DNA of 64,000 nucleotides from Micromussa lordhowensis (lineage: Eukaryota > Cnidaria > Anthozoa > Scleractinia > Lobophylliidae). The position numbers were made by a program, and so were the translations under genes. The stretch is taken from NCBI GenBank assembly GCA_964020085.1, contig CAXHUQ010000354.1:62001-126000 (forward strand), in the 5' to 3' direction. Under the pieces are notes generated by a model. That model had not been told where the DNA came from, searched no databases, and was given only the letters and a program-made list of their open reading frames with translations. Below, piece after piece: positions 10,301 to 23,839 of the stretch (the stretch's first letter is position 1; each line of letters begins with the position of its first letter).

Positions 10301-13300
10301 ACACAAACTGGTCTCTCTGACTTACCTTGTGAAAGGAGGAAGATGAGAAACAAGCCAGCTAAAGCGATTGGATGTACTCCTGCAGTTAGGTAATTCCAGT
10401 AAAGCGTACAGGAGACTGCTCCAATCTTACGATCCTCGTCTGGAATCTCCATACTTTTGATCGTCTTGTTATCAGAACAATGCACATTAGTATTCGGTAT
10501 TTGCTCCTCGAATAAATTTGCTTCCTGAAGTACATTGTTTTGGGGTTCTAGAATTCCTTTAAGAGCCTCTTTTTCATTAAGTTCCGTAAACGTCCCTTTG
10601 TCGATTACTGAACCGTTCTGCAAGACAATCACTTGATCTGCAAGTTTCATGTGTGACTCTTGGTGAGAAACCATCAAACGAACTTTGCTAGACAACAAAC
10701 CAAGTATGCAATGTTTAAAGATGTGATTGCTGACATTCATGTCGAGTGCGGCGAGTGGATTGTCCAACAGGTAAATGTCACAGTCGGCATACATTGCGCG
10801 AGCCAAACTGATGCGAATCTGCTGACCACCGCTCAGCGTGTCGCCTCGTTCTCCAACAACAACATGGTCCTTATCAGGAAATCCTTCAATATCTTCTTCT
10901 AAAGCGCAAGCTCTGATGGTTTGGATGTACTTATCGAATTCAAATGGCCGACCGAAAAGAATGTTCTCTCTCAGTGTTCCAGAGAAAACCCAAGGCATCT
11001 GTGACACGTAAGCTATGGTACCACAGCATTCACAATTCCCTTCAGTAACTGGTATCTCACCAGCAATTACGGACAGCAACGTTGATTTTCCACTTCCCAC
11101 TGCACCAGTGATGATAACAAAATTATCATCGTTTGCTTCAAAGCTGAATGATTTCACTAGAGATATGTTTTCAGTATTCACTTTGCAAGTCACATTGGTT
11201 AACATGATACTTGTTTTTCTTTTTTCCTGAAATTGCCCTTCCTCTACAATTCGCAGTTTGTCCGTTTGGCCTAGAAACGGATTCGTCATTTCAACAGGGG
11301 GATGTTGATTTTTGTTATCTGGAATATCTACAAGCTTGGTTATGATGGCGGTTTTCTTCAAGGACTCGTGTAGATAAGTGAGGTGACACTTGATATTCAC
11401 CTTGCCATTTTTAAATCCTTTCTTCTTAACCAATGATTTGGCATCACCATTGGCAAAAAGTTTTGCATCTGTGAGACCATGAAGGTTTGGCAGCAACAAA
11501 AATTGCTGTATTCTACCAAATGAGATGTATGCTTCGTAAACAAATTGCGATCCTTCTCCTATAGACCTCAGAGCACTGTTTCGGAGAACATTGATAATCG
11601 ATAGGAGTGTAAAAACTACGAACGGCGTTAAATTATAACCACTAAAGGCAAGCGTCAAAATAGAAATAAAAGTAGCAACAAGTCCTGAGGAATACATCAG
11701 AGATATTGCACATGACAAAAGAATGCTCTTGTGGCGAATTATTCTCATCTCATTGCTGCAAATAAGGAAACAGAAAACACTCCATTATAATTAGATATGT
11801 ACCTATTTACAACTTGCTAGTTAAGAACATTTAAATGGCACTACGAAACATGCCGAACATTTATCTGGGACAGCATTTTTGGAAATTTTGGATTTTGAAT
11901 TTTGAAAGCAGCCAGTCATCTGATTTCTTGTTACAGTGTCCGCTTGAGAACTCTAAGTGCGACATACTGGTATATGGCTACTATATGTAGTGTGTGTCGA
12001 TTTAGGCCAGTTTTCAGTGACTCTCGAAGAATCCGGCGATCAACAAACGATTTGACTTACTCTACTGAAGTGCAAAAGCAAACCTGCAGTGGTGAACTAT
12101 GCATGAGTTCCTGACTTGTTCCACGTTTACCACCTTTTTACTTCAAGCTTTTATAAGGTATTAGAGTGATTAAGGGCACTGTTAATATTTGTACTTTATT
12201 TTGTGCCAGGTAAATAGTTTAGCTGTTATATTGTTGTTGTTTGGGTCCGATGTAGATTGCCCAGATGGGATTGCCTTGGTCTTTTAACATTTAACATTTG
12301 TGATTAACTCAGAAACAGCTACACAATCCTGTTGTACTAACCGTCTAGTCTCCTTTATCTGATCTCTAAAGAACCACTCCCACGCATGCGTCTTGACTTC
12401 ACGTATTCCAGCCACTATCTCAGTCATGAGATTTATTCGCCGGTCAGATATGACAGCTGTCTGCAGGCGAAGCTTTCCAGACAGGTATGACAGAAAGCCA
12501 CCAAATGGAACGAGAAGAAATAAAAAGATGATTCCCATTAGCGCCTGCCAACCAATGAAGTACCATAACAACGGAACAGCTACACAGACATCAAAGATGG
12601 CGACAACGAGGCGGAAAAACTGTCTGGCAGCTTGTTCCATTCTTTGAACATCATTGGATACTAGATCAATCACGTGACCTTTTGTAAACTCATTCAGTGT
12701 ATCTTGACCAAGGAGCAGGATCTACATAAAAGACAGTAATGTAGAATTAATCTCCGGAAATGATAGCTCTAAATTACAAGTCGTCCCAGAAATTCAGGCA
12801 AAGGACAATTTAAAGGAGAAATTTAACAAGACCAAAGACAATTAGAACACTGCCAAATTGTGATAGGTTGTCTTAGCACGAGACTGCGCTGGGGCAAATT
12901 AGATTTAAGCTTATGTTGCTGTCCATTTATTACTCATTGTCTAAGTCAAGAAAATCCGTTAATTAATATCCCGCATCACTTTCTTCTCAATCAAATACAT
13001 CTCTAACATCCTTAACCAGTTCCTAAACGTTTGTCGACGCTCTTGCGACAGATCTGTATGACGATATTGTTTGGATTTCAAGAGATAGCATCATAAAGAT
13101 AATGAGAGAATACTGTGCTGAGATAATTAAATGGGCTTGATAGCGAGGCCTAGAGGGCAGACAAACTAAAAACAATCAGTTTCCTTTGCGTATGTTCCCT
13201 TTGCCTCAATACCAAAGACCTACACCTCTAATGCCTAAACTTAACCCTTACAAAAACCAGTTGGTCAACTGTCGGCATGTTTTCATCTTCTGGAATGCGT

Positions 13301-15170
13301 TTATGGTCTAGCAAAACTCTGTCAGCAGTCTTCCAGACCGCAAACATTAGCTAGAGTCACCGGGTGCATTATGTTCAGGCTATTTTAGAATCAACCGGAA
13401 AACATGGAATGAGCGGTTACCGCCTCGTTCTGTTGGAATAGCTAGACTGAATGAACAGAATTACCTGTAGTTTTCTGTATTTTTTTTCTGCCCTCGATAG
13501 AAGAATAAACAAACTGCAGTTTTAAAAGCTTTTTTCCGAAATCATGAAGATGACAAAGAGGGTTGCTATATTCTGTCAGGACGCATAGCCCATCAATTAC
13601 CGGATAAGAAACGGATCACGCCTTCGACCCATCCTTAGGTTCGTACAAGGTTACCATGTGGTATAATGTTAAATTCTTGCGGGTTCACATTTTTTTTCAC
13701 TGTTGTCGGGTTTTTCACGATCAGCTAAAAAAAATCCGTAAAACATTTTTCCTGTAAAAAAATCACTTCACTTTAGATACGAAGAAAAACGGAACCGGAA
13801 AAGGAAAAAGAAAGTATTACGTGGACCATACAGAGCGACCACTTGATAGGCAGATGTTGTTAGATTGTTCATCAAGAACTGCAATGTTATCACTGTAGTA
13901 CTTTATCACGAGACAAAGTTAACGTGTTTTACAAATGTACGGTGACTTTGTGTTTCCTGTATTCTGACATCTTTCAAAGGAAACAATATTACATTGTATT
14001 ACGTACGTGCTGTCATTTCAGTTGTGCACGACTTGTAAAAAATTGCAAATATTTATTCTATAAACGGAAAAGCTTCTCTTTCCCAACATACAGCCTAGAT
14101 CCCGCAAAATGCAAACAATATCACCAGTCGGTAAAATTAAAGTGCCACAAAAATTCGTGCAGTATTACAATTATGATTATGTATTTTTTCAAGTTTCTTG
14201 TGTTTGTACTCCCCGTCTCATGTCAGTTCAGTAGTACCATTTTTTTAAAATAAGGTTATTCAACTTCCAAGGAGAAACTATTTTTAATTCTCCTGAGTGC
14301 GGTCTTGAGAAAAAAGAAATTCTTTGTCAATTGGTTGCTGATGTCAAAATTAAAATTCTTTTTCTGAAAATTATTTTATCCATTAACCTGAGAAAAGACT
14401 GCTACAAGATTTCCCAAAGAATACGCCCAAGCAAATGCATACCCAATCCAATAAACACGACCAGTCTGCAGCTAGTCATTTCGCCTTCAAACCTTAGGGA
14501 TTTCCTACATTAATTGGATAAATCTAACGTATGACCATTAGGGTAATACCTGTTTAATTGGTAAGAATTGAGATAACAGGAGTTGAAGGAGTTAGTCTTT
14601 CTGATAAACGAATGAGCATCGTGCACCAGTTGATAGCATACTAACCTTTCTGAAGATGACACCTTTAAGTGAGGCCTTCATTCGCATCCCGATCACGTAC
14701 AGTTTAAAGCTGCTGTGATGTACAGCAATACTCTTCATCAACACAATCAACAGCATCAATGCAGCGCAGCCACAGAGCATGCCTCGCCCTGGCGTGTCGG
14801 ACATAAGTGTAGAAATGAACACTCCAAGGAAAAAGGGCTGAAGAAATCGACCTACTGAGTCCAACAGTCCGGCAAATGAAATTATACACAGGTCTTTGCT
14901 GGACAGAATTTTCATAGCACTTTTCCATAGTCTTGGTTCTTTCCCTGTACGGTTACATTCATCCAGATCTTTGCTCCACTGCCACTGCAGCTGTTCTGTC
15001 AGTAGACACGTTTGGTCTTCCTCGTGCAATGGCCAGAAGTCGGATTGTTGCAAGGGGCGCTGGTTTCCAGTCTTAAACAAATCGTTTGTCCACCAAAACA
15101 GGAGAAAAGAGATTAAGTTGGCTTTTCTCTGTGGATGTGTGGGGACGCCATAGTCTCGTTCTGTGTTCAT
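7391..15170 (-). CDS. ABCC4: ABCC4/MRP4-like full ABC transporter, 6 coding exons, 1304 aa
   Basis: ATP-driven exporter of the short ABCC type (no TMD0), expected in the plasma membrane; MRP4 relatives export cyclic nucleotides, eicosanoids and conjugated anions. Coding exons on the minus strand: 14646-15170, 12342-12721, 10326-11755, 9329-9899, 8713-8849, 7391-8262. All have GT-AG borders, phases agree (0,2,1,2,1), and the sum is exactly 1305 codons; human MRP4 has 1325 residues. TMD1 spans about residues 100-400. NBD1 has Walker [10 protein letters not shown] (about 519-527), LSGGQ (609-613) and Walker B DIYLLDN, where the catalytic acid is Asn. TMD2 is followed by NBD2 with Walker [10 protein letters not shown] (1113-1121), signature LSAGE (1215-1219), Walker B VILDEP and H-loop IAHR (1269-1272). 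The C terminus ([12 protein letters not shown]) is short and lacks the usual MRP4 tail. An acceptor at 15173-15174 shows that a 5' UTR exon lies upstream. A conserved AATAAA (minus) at 6901-6906 may be the poly(A) signal. ABCC4 is the best match by motif; orthology within ABCC is not proven. Confidence 0.88.
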
Positions 15171-15175
15171 AACTG

Positions 15176-18100
15176 CAAATAAGGAGAAAGTTAAGGTGGG
15201 AAGCAGTGAACAAGAATTCTAATGTTAGCACCTCTATTAACACTCGAGAAATGTCGACATTTTTATTAGAATTGAATCATATTACATTACGTCTGTGAGA
15301 TAGGATAAAGCAGTGGTGAAATGTGCACACAATATTTCATTTCACTTAAGAGAATGTAGAGCAGATTTTTGTCGAGATGGTTTTGTACTTAATTCGAAAA
15401 GGCTGTAATACTCACTGCAAAAATTAAACATTTGAAGCGAATTACCCAGGAGTTATTGGAGAAAACAAAGCCACTTTTCTTTCGACTGATGCATGCGTTT
15501 ATTGGCTGAAACTAGCATTTTGTAGCCAAACTATTATATGTAGTTCGAAAACAACTTAATGATAAATTAATCTAAAAAACATCCACAAAATATGTCATAA
15601 GAATAGTTGGAAAACCAACGGATGGCTGACTAACTTGAGTGAATGACATTTCCGTCATATAAGGTATGTTATAAGCAGACTGAGATCCGGCGGACTTTAC
15701 TCAACACAGCACATGTTATGTTTTATCACTGAGTAATACGGGTAATGAGACGCCGGTGAATGAGATACCATTCATATAAAATCGCCGAAAATCATCTTGA
15801 TTTAGTTTGACTGTGAATCATGGCACTTCAGTACCTATGAAGTAAACCAAAACCTAAACTGTTTCCTAGCATGCAATAGTTTTGCGTATAGCAGTGAGAT
15901 TTTCCACTAAAAATAAGAGCTTTCATAGTAATTTGCAACAAAATTCCTGTTTGCTCATTTCAGACTTTCCGCTGACAAGATTTGATCAAAAAAAAAACAA
16001 CCACTAAATGACAAACCGTATTTCCCTTTAAAATGACGACTTGAGCAGGTGACAGACAGGGTCAATCACACATGAAATGGCAACAAATAAGCCATCTCAA
16101 ATGCCATGAAGGAAACCCAGGCAAGTTTACAGTACAACTGTCAAAATTAAAACCGGTTATGAAAAGAAAGTTTTAAAATATTTATACCCTCCCCGTCCGA
16201 GTAGACAAATATACGAATATTATCAGAACATGCTATAAAAGGTACTTATGGACTGAGAACAAGGGCCGTTCAAGGATATATCTTTGGCACAGATCATGCG
16301 ATAACTGATAGTGATCGAGAGTCAAACATTTTGGTGTCTGGTTCGACCATTCAACATGTAATTTATCTTATACCTCTGTCGCGACCTTAATAAACTGCAA
16401 ACTCGTGAAGTATCTTTGTTAATATTTAAAACAGATAAATACAGCACAGTTTGAGTTGAGCTTATACTGATATAAATAACTTCCGTTGGCAAGTCCACAG
16501 GGGAAAGGCTTGAATGCGTTTTCCTTCCAGTTAAAGATTTGCTACGAGAAGAGCAAGTCCATGTACCTCAGGAGGAGTACTTCGTTTTTATCTAAATCTC
16601 AAAATCAAAACACAACCCGGATTAAGTGTAGCGGGGAAGTCTTTTACCGACCTTACCTGAGAACTTCTGTCTGCTATCGGCTTGGAGCAAATTCTAATGT
16701 AACTTTAGATAAGCGATCAATTTTATGATTCACTTCCAAAGACGTAATAGCATTTGTTTAATCATGTAACAACGCGGTTCGTTTTCTATAATACACCATC
16801 AAAAAGACCGCCAATAGCATTAAGAATCAACCAATCAGATGCCTTTTTAGACATGTTTATACCGTCACCCAAGGGCGGGAAATCACACCTGACTCAAACC
16901 CTGATTGGCTGATTTTGCGTGTGATTGGCGGAGAAAAAATCTCCCTTGTGATTGGATAAAGCGCGTCTGCACTAGCTTGTTGAATAACTTCGACTCCAGG
17001 AGACTCCGAGATAAAACCACTCAAGTGAGTTTAATATCCTGAAGTCTTTTCCACAAATGAGCTATAGTAAAACACCGCCGTTAACAAGAACACCTCATGA
17101 TTATTAGAATCACCCCATGCATTTTGGCGCCACTATTTTTGTGTCTAACTCAGATTCTAATTCCAAGCTTTGAAATTTAGTCAATTCGCGATATGAAAAG
17201 TTGAGAAACGAAAACTGATTAAAACGCAAAGTTAATAATCGATAATCAAGCTAGGATCTTACTCACTGAAGATGATCAATATTACGCACTTGGGTATTAT
17301 ATTGTGACGTGCTTGAAAAGCAATTGAAGAAACCGGATTAGGTTTACCCTCCGATCTGTAACTCGCTGATTTCAATTTATTGAAGTAAAAATGGAAAATA
17401 CCCTTTTCTCTAGACAAGAAGACAGTTACTTTGGCTCACACTAAAATGCTACTGGTGACGAAACTGACAACTCGTGATTTGTAAGGTAGCGAAGGTGCGC
17501 TTTGATGGCTTCCTTCGAGTGCTGATGCAGCAAGAGTGTGTTTTTTTTTCAGGGCTGGTGTTTTCACCGATTGACGGATTACAACTGTATTGTTTCGTCT
17601 AGTCGTCTTGACTATTGCTCAAGGATAGCTGGAAACACAAGTAACCAAGGTGTCGCAGTACTGCGCCGTATTACCCTTAATTAATTAGTGCCTCGTGATC
17701 TGTTTAAGTGAATTTGAGTTCGGAAGCATCTGCCGTTTAACTGTTATTTTGTGGCCGGCTAATTAAACTTGTATTTGCCTGGGGGCGCGTGCCGATACAA
17801 GTACGTGCCTTATTAGATATGGCGCTCTATTAACATTCCTGCTAAAATCTTGTCTACCGGTTGTTTTAAAACGGTCTTTTTCCGACACAAGTAAAATCGA
17901 TCACATATGTTGACATTTATCAAAAGCAAAAAGACATAAAAAACAAAGTTTAAGAAATCACCCCTCCATAGTAACCTCACTTTAAAAAAAGCAAAGGCGA
18001 TTGGATTTATAATATTTGTAAATAGTCTCGCGTCACCATACAATAAATGAATATACATGTGTCAAATATTTACCTGAGTATTTCAAGAAACGTCCCTTTA

Positions 18101-19400
18101 GTAAATGTGAATCATTATCTAAAACAATCCCTTGTCAGAAGCAAGGGATTTCAGTTAAGAGTTTCTAAGTCAAATAAGAAGCTTAAGCGAAGTTAACAGT
18201 TACCTTAAAGTTTGTCGCAATGCAGCGAAAATCTTGCTTGTCAAGCCGGCTGGCACGATCACTTCTGAAAGCAGTCAGCCTTAACATGACCGCACTCCGT
18301 GGGTCACTATATACTTAATTGAAATCCACCAACACGAAAAACGTATGGTTATTGCTTTCATTGTTTTATCGGCTAATTGATGACTGGGTGGAACTTGTAA
18401 CAATGCATGGGTAGCGGCAATTCTTCGACGACCTTCGAGGAGATCTAAAATTATACACCGCAATTAAGCGAATTCAAATTTTCTAAAATTTTGTGCGTCT
18501 TAAAAGATGCACGAAATGCAAACATGTCTTCAATGGACACGTACATGAACTATAAAATAGCGGGTAAAAAGAGCTTTTATGGACGTCATATATTAAAATA
18601 TTGAGCCAAATAATTCGATTTTTTTCTCAGTTTCGCAATCCTACTCAGAAACGGCCGTAGTTCTTACCCAGGCAATATATATACACACAAAAATAAACTG
18701 CTTCTTTTATATTGATTTATTTTGTTAATGCATAGCCTCTTACCAAGGCAAGTACCTCGGTTCTCCTGTTACTATCTACTGCCCTGAACCGTGTGCTTCA
18801 ATTTCCTTGGCTCTTTCGCTTATCAACTTCTGTGCCATTTTTGAGATGTTCTTTTAGTAAATTAAATGGAATTTTTAACATGGCGATACTAGTTTAGCAT
18901 ATCGTGATTAGTTTCCCGTTTAAATGGTCGAAATACAAACAAACTAAGAGATCAGGAAATCATACTTGAAGTAGGAATGTGTCGTGTTCTTTTATTCGGT
19001 TTTTACCGCATGTACAATACACCCACTGGCTAATGAATATCAATGGAGGCTGAACGACGGTAAACGAGATGCCATGACCTTCCTTGGTCACAAGACAATT
19101 CAGTCAGACACAAACAAATTAAACAAACTGGGGGTGGAGTAATATCATTCAGGACACATGAGCTACTCGTCTAAGGAAATGTATATATAACCGACTCTGC
19201 TGAGATTATTTGCTCCTGCAGTGATACAAGAAAAACCGCCTAACTGACTCAGAGGTAGAAAGTGCAGTGAATTAGCAAAGAGGTTTAAAAAGTGTCATTA
19301 ATAGCTCGGAAATCAAAGGGTGACGAGGTTCAGTCGTTTGTGAAAATAGCTTACTAAATAAATCACAATTAGAAAATAACCCATAGCAAATACGCACGCT
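15176..19400. other. Upstream region of the ABCC4-like gene
   Basis: Apart from the CCAAT cluster at 16811-16955 I see no convincing exon. The 5' UTR exon of the transporter should lie here but has no coding signature by which to place it. ORFs in this stretch are short and lack splice context. Confidence 0.4.
16811..16955 (-). promoter_or_regulatory. CCAAT-box cluster, candidate ABCC4-like promoter
   Basis: Five CCAAT pentamers occur within 145 bp: two on the plus strand (16811, 16831) and three on the minus strand (ATTGG at 16904, 16924, 16951). Several sit in the extended NF-Y context (CCAATCA). Clustered CCAAT boxes are typical of TATA-less animal promoters. The cluster is 1.6 kb upstream of the coding start of the minus-strand transporter, a reasonable place for the promoter of a gene with a non-coding first exon. 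This is position and motif only. Confidence 0.3.
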
Positions 19401-19407
19401 GATTGGT

Positions 19408-19505
19408 TTAATTATGAGCTCGAGATTTCTATCGCGTGATAGTTGACGAGGGCACAGCCCGAGTCAACTATCGCACGATAGAAATCGAGAGTGAATAATC
19501 TAATT
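19408..19505. repeat. Foldback element 1
   Basis: A long hairpin: CGAGATTTCTATCGCGTGAT at 19420 is matched by its near-exact complement ending at 19489, with a GAGGGCACAGCCC-like loop. The arms probably extend outward through ATTATGAG/GTGAATAAT. No coding potential. Confidence 0.65.
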
Positions 19506-19506
19506 G

Positions 19507-19708
19507 TTTTAGTATAAATCTACTAGTCGTTCAAAACTTAATCTAAATCCTCTTCTCAACACTTCGAAAACGCCAAGAAACCGTCGTCATTTTGTTAACA
19601 AGTGCACACTGTTACACTACTCACTATCTATCACAGAATAGATAGTGAGTAGCGTAGCCAATCAGAGAACGGCCTTCGTGATAGAACGCTAGTAGATTTA
19701 TACTAAAA
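19507..19708. mobile_element. 200-bp MITE with 20-bp perfect terminal inverted repeats
   Basis: TTTTAGTATAAATCTACTAG at 19507-19526 is repeated exactly in reverse complement at 19689-19708. A second perfect hairpin (CTACTCACTATCTAT and its complement) lies inside at 19617-19652. I cannot define a target duplication with confidence. Confidence 0.7.
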
Positions 19709-19830
19709 CTCGATAGAAACACAGAACTAGCACGAGCTGTTGACGTAATGATGGCGTGAACAAAGAGAATTTACATTTTGATGATCGAACAAGTTGTTTT
19801 TCTTTTTCTTCGTCGTAGTATTTTCTAAAA

Positions 19831-19899
19831 GAAATAGAAAACATGTTCTCCCTGTTCCTATCGAGTTATAGAAACATTCGTGAAAGTTTGGGAGAACTC

Positions 19900-19930
<31 letters not shown>

Positions 19931-20016
19931 CGTGTTCCCACTGCATTTCTCGTTCTCCCAAACTTTCACTCGTGTTTCTATAATTCGCTAGAAACACGGC
20001 ACATGTTTTCTATTTC
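19831..20016. mobile_element. Foldback MITE (GAAATAGAAAACATG family)
   Basis: GAAATAGAAAACATG at 19831-19845 has its exact reverse complement at 20002-20016. The arms continue as GAAAGTTTGGGAGAAC and its complement, with TATAGAAAC blocks between. A single arm of the same family (TATAGAAACACGAGTG-AAGTTTGGGAGAACGAGAA) occurs at about 57060-57103 inside the P2X7-like pseudogene, so it is a dispersed family. Confidence 0.7.
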
Positions 20017-21876
20017 TTAATTAATATTTTTTGTCAACAGTTGGACTCGATGAGTTATATTTCAGGGTAAAAAATTGGCAAAACAATTTACAAGCCACAG
20101 AACTAATACAACTACCTCCCCTGTATGTGCTGTATGTAAAATACTTGTTCATTAACTGTTATGCCTAATTGCCAAATCCCTATAATTGCAAGGGCATTTC
20201 CACGGTTTCGATTTCTACACAAAACTAACCATTTTCTCAGTTTTATCCCTGACAGTGGGCCACTAGGCAAATCATTTCGTTACTTCGCACGCAACACCCA
20301 TAATTATTGCGCACATGAAAAGTGGGGCGCGCAATCGAATGAAATGAGCAGTGATTTCTCTTATACTTGCAAACATTCCTACATCCCTACCACGGTTTCT
20401 TCAATTCAGAAACATTTTTCATTCTAAAGGTTGTTTTCTTCCAAAAATCAATTCTTTAACCTGTTTACTCTTTTAAATAAGGTAAATACATTAGTTTTTC
20501 CAATATAAGAAGATTAGCCAACCTACTGAAGAAGGTATACGGTTCTGTTTTGAGACTTTCAATTTCAGTCGCATTAGTTTACGCGCGTGCTATACATTAT
20601 AAACTTCACGCGTGTTTGCATTGGTTTCAGCTCGTAAGATGACAAGTGCTTAAACATGTCACGTGCCTTAAACAGGCCCAAAAATAAATGCGGTTTTAAT
20701 CAGCTCTGGTAAGTAGCCAAATCTGCAAGTTAAACTTCATTCTCAAGATGCTTGAAGTGCGGCAAAATTGGAGCTCCGATTTCTCCTCTTTAAGCCTATT
20801 AGCTGAATAACTGGTGAAAGATGAATAAATCTGCCAGACATAAGAGCGAGCTAAGGTCGAGTCAAATGACGAGAACAGTACACTGTTCATTCAAGTCAGT
20901 TCCACACTATTTAGCCTTACGTTGATTCTACTTGACAACAAATCTGGATACGTTTAGCTGGTGACTTAGTTTCCCTACCAAAAAACACTAAAAAATTAGT
21001 ATCCCAACCAAAGAAAAAGCAGAATTCCAACAGCAACGTATATACCTATCTTTTTAAAGTTGCAGTTTTCACTCGTAAAGAAAGCATACCGACTTGCAAA
21101 GATTCTAACACATTTTCTTCATCTCGAACAAGTTCTTTTGTTCTTAAGGCAGTAGGCTTTCTCTTTGGAAAAAAAGTACCTTTTCTGTCACCATAAGCTG
21201 TGAAAACACGTTAACTCACCATATAGGAAAAGATCGTCTCAGTTCTGCATGTTTTCTAAAAGGCTGACCTTGATAATACAAAATCCAAAATCAGTTCACA
21301 TATGATCGACACATAGCCGGCTAGCTGTGAGGTTAATAACCATGCATTCCATCGACTGTCAAACTGTTATCACTGGATGTTTGCTTTCGTTTTGCTTTTG
21401 AACAGCTTTGTAATGGTTACTTAGACATGTGCGTGTGCTGCTGTTTTTCTTTTTAACCAATCAGGCGCTACAACTCGCGACAACTAAAGCCGATCGTGAC
21501 TGGTGTCGTTCGTGTTTTCCCGTTGTCCATCAGTAACAAGCTTTACTTCGAATTCTGTGTACTTTGTGTTTTGTTTCCAAATTTTGGTGATTGGCAGACG
21601 CCAAATCCGAGTTTAGTTTTCATGCTACTTCAGTCATTATGACACCGAAAGTTAAATATTTAATGTCTTCAATCGAGGAACGTGATTTCAAGCCACGTAC
21701 AATTTCACCTATCTGTAAATTCCGACAAGAACTAAATCGCTGGCGTGGATATGGAGGCTCCAGCTTGAAGGAAGACGTCGCGAAATACACCACTAGCTTG
21801 TTTTTGAGCCGACGGTGATTAAAATAACCATAGAGTTCAAAATTAACGTTGTCACGTTATGTCTACCGTGCAAGTG

Positions 21877-22160
21877 GAGGCGCGCTGACTGATGGTAAGT
21901 GCGCTGAACTTCCGAATTAAGCGGTCTGGGTTCTAGCTCTTACCCGGGTAATTGCGTTGTGTTCTTGGGCATGCAAGACACTTTGCTCTTACATTGCCTC
22001 TCTCCACCCAGGTGTGGGTTGCGGGCGAATTTATTGTTGGGGGCAACCCTGTGATGGACCTGCATCTCATCCAGAGGGGGTAGAAATACTCTTAGTCGCT
22101 TCATGCTACAGAAACTGGAGTTAGGCGTCGTGAGATAAGAGTCTGTAAGGCTTAAGAGGC
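21877..22160 (+). repeat. Near full-length diverged SINE
   Basis: The block aligns end to end with the SINE at 26365-26660: GGAGGCGCGCTGAC head, a decayed B box (GGGTTCTAGCTC), TTCTTGGGCATGCAAGACACTTTG, CCTCTCTCCACCCAGGTG, CATCTCATCCAGAGGGGGTAGAAATAC and CGCTTCATGCTACAGAAACTGG. It is older (many substitutions) and predates the A/B duplication, because copy A keeps its 5' part. Confidence 0.75.
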
Positions 22161-23839
22161 TTAATTTTATTTTGACTAAATTCACCATTGTGTTTATACA
22201 GCCGTCCTAGAAGAACTCAAAGGAGATTTTAAAAAGTGAAATTTGTCCGTCTTTAGTAATCCTTTCTAATCTTTCCTTGTTTATTTTGGTCTATTATTAT
22301 TTCAGTCTCTAATGGTTTTTTTGACCTTAAGAAACCGCCATTCTGTGGTTTCTTTCAATTTGAAAGTAATTTAGTTCAATGATTAGAAAAATAAATTTAA
22401 TAACTAAGCATAGTTCCTTGAACACGGTTTGTCATTTCGAGTCATTGTAGTCGACAGCTAGCCGTTGGTAGAGTCTATGTCACGTGATATGTCTGATCAT
22501 GTTATGATATGTTTTTCCTCGTCAAGGAATGTCTATACCGATTATATAACTGGGGCTGTAATATTGTCTTCGTTTTAGATATCTTTAGAACAACGTTACT
22601 GAGAAATTAAAGGATAAATCATATGTCACGGCAAAATCGAGCATTGATTTCAAAAGGTAGCAGACGATTAAAGCTAAGAAATTGTCCGCTACTAGCTTTG
22701 GTTATACTTAACAGGAACTTTTGAGGGAAATGTTAGGCAACTAGCTGAGGCTTGCTAGGTTGTCCAGATATTACGAACTGAAGCATTCATATCTATCTTT
22801 ACTTACTTTTGCAATATTGCCCGGCGCTTGTGTAGCGATCCTTCTACAGTGATGTCAGCGTTAAAGAATCCAAATGATTCGGCCGGGTTTCAATTTTGCG
22901 TGAAGGTACTTGTACCTTTTTACTGGTCTCAAAAATCGCCACACCAAAATCAGTTCAGTCGATTCCAGCGTAAAAACTGGACAAACAGCCCAGTTTTCGT
23001 CCCCAAATTCTCCCTAAATCGACCAACTGAAATGATATGTTGAAACCAGTACACTCTAAGCATTTTCCTTTGTATTTATATATTTTGATCACTGCGGGAG
23101 ACCGGGGAATTCGGCCTGTGTCCGGGATACTTCTGGTGAATAAATCCGGCAGTGTTCACAGGTAGACATGCAGTTCTACGATTCCACATTAAGACAGAGT
23201 AGCTATACTGGGAAAACTGACTGTAGAACGGAACAATCTAAAGCTTATTAGCACATATCAGCTTAATCTCGTGGCGCCTGCCTTGCTTCCGCTACATTGC
23301 TCTTCGTGCTGGGCTACGTTCCACTGTCTGACAGTACTTGCAGTCAACCTGGCTTGATAGTAGCTGCGCGTTACTTGCCACTGGTTTGATTAAACCAGAA
23401 GGCTCCTTAATAAACCTAACTTAATAAATACGGCTTGGGGTTCTAATTTCCCTTCAAAATCGTTTAGCTTTCACCACGCCTACGTGATCAAGAGCACTTT
23501 AATTATCATTTATCACAGTTTGGGACCCCTTTTAAGGGCTTACTCTTGCTCAGATTATTTTAAGAAAATAATTAAAAATAGGGTCTCGGCGTCTCAGCTG
23601 CGATACGATTAATAAAATATAAATGTCTTAATAATGGTTTTTAAAACGACACTTACCTAAAATGAAACCTGAATAGCGGAAAGAATACCTAAAAGCTTTA
23701 AATATTTCTTAAGAAACTATTTAGCTGTGTTGACATTCAAGTGAAAGTGCGTGCTTGACGTGGTTAACATTTTCAGCTATTGGTTATTTCCGATTTCTTT
23801 CAATTATGTCACGTTTTTGTTTCTCTAAGCTACAAATTA

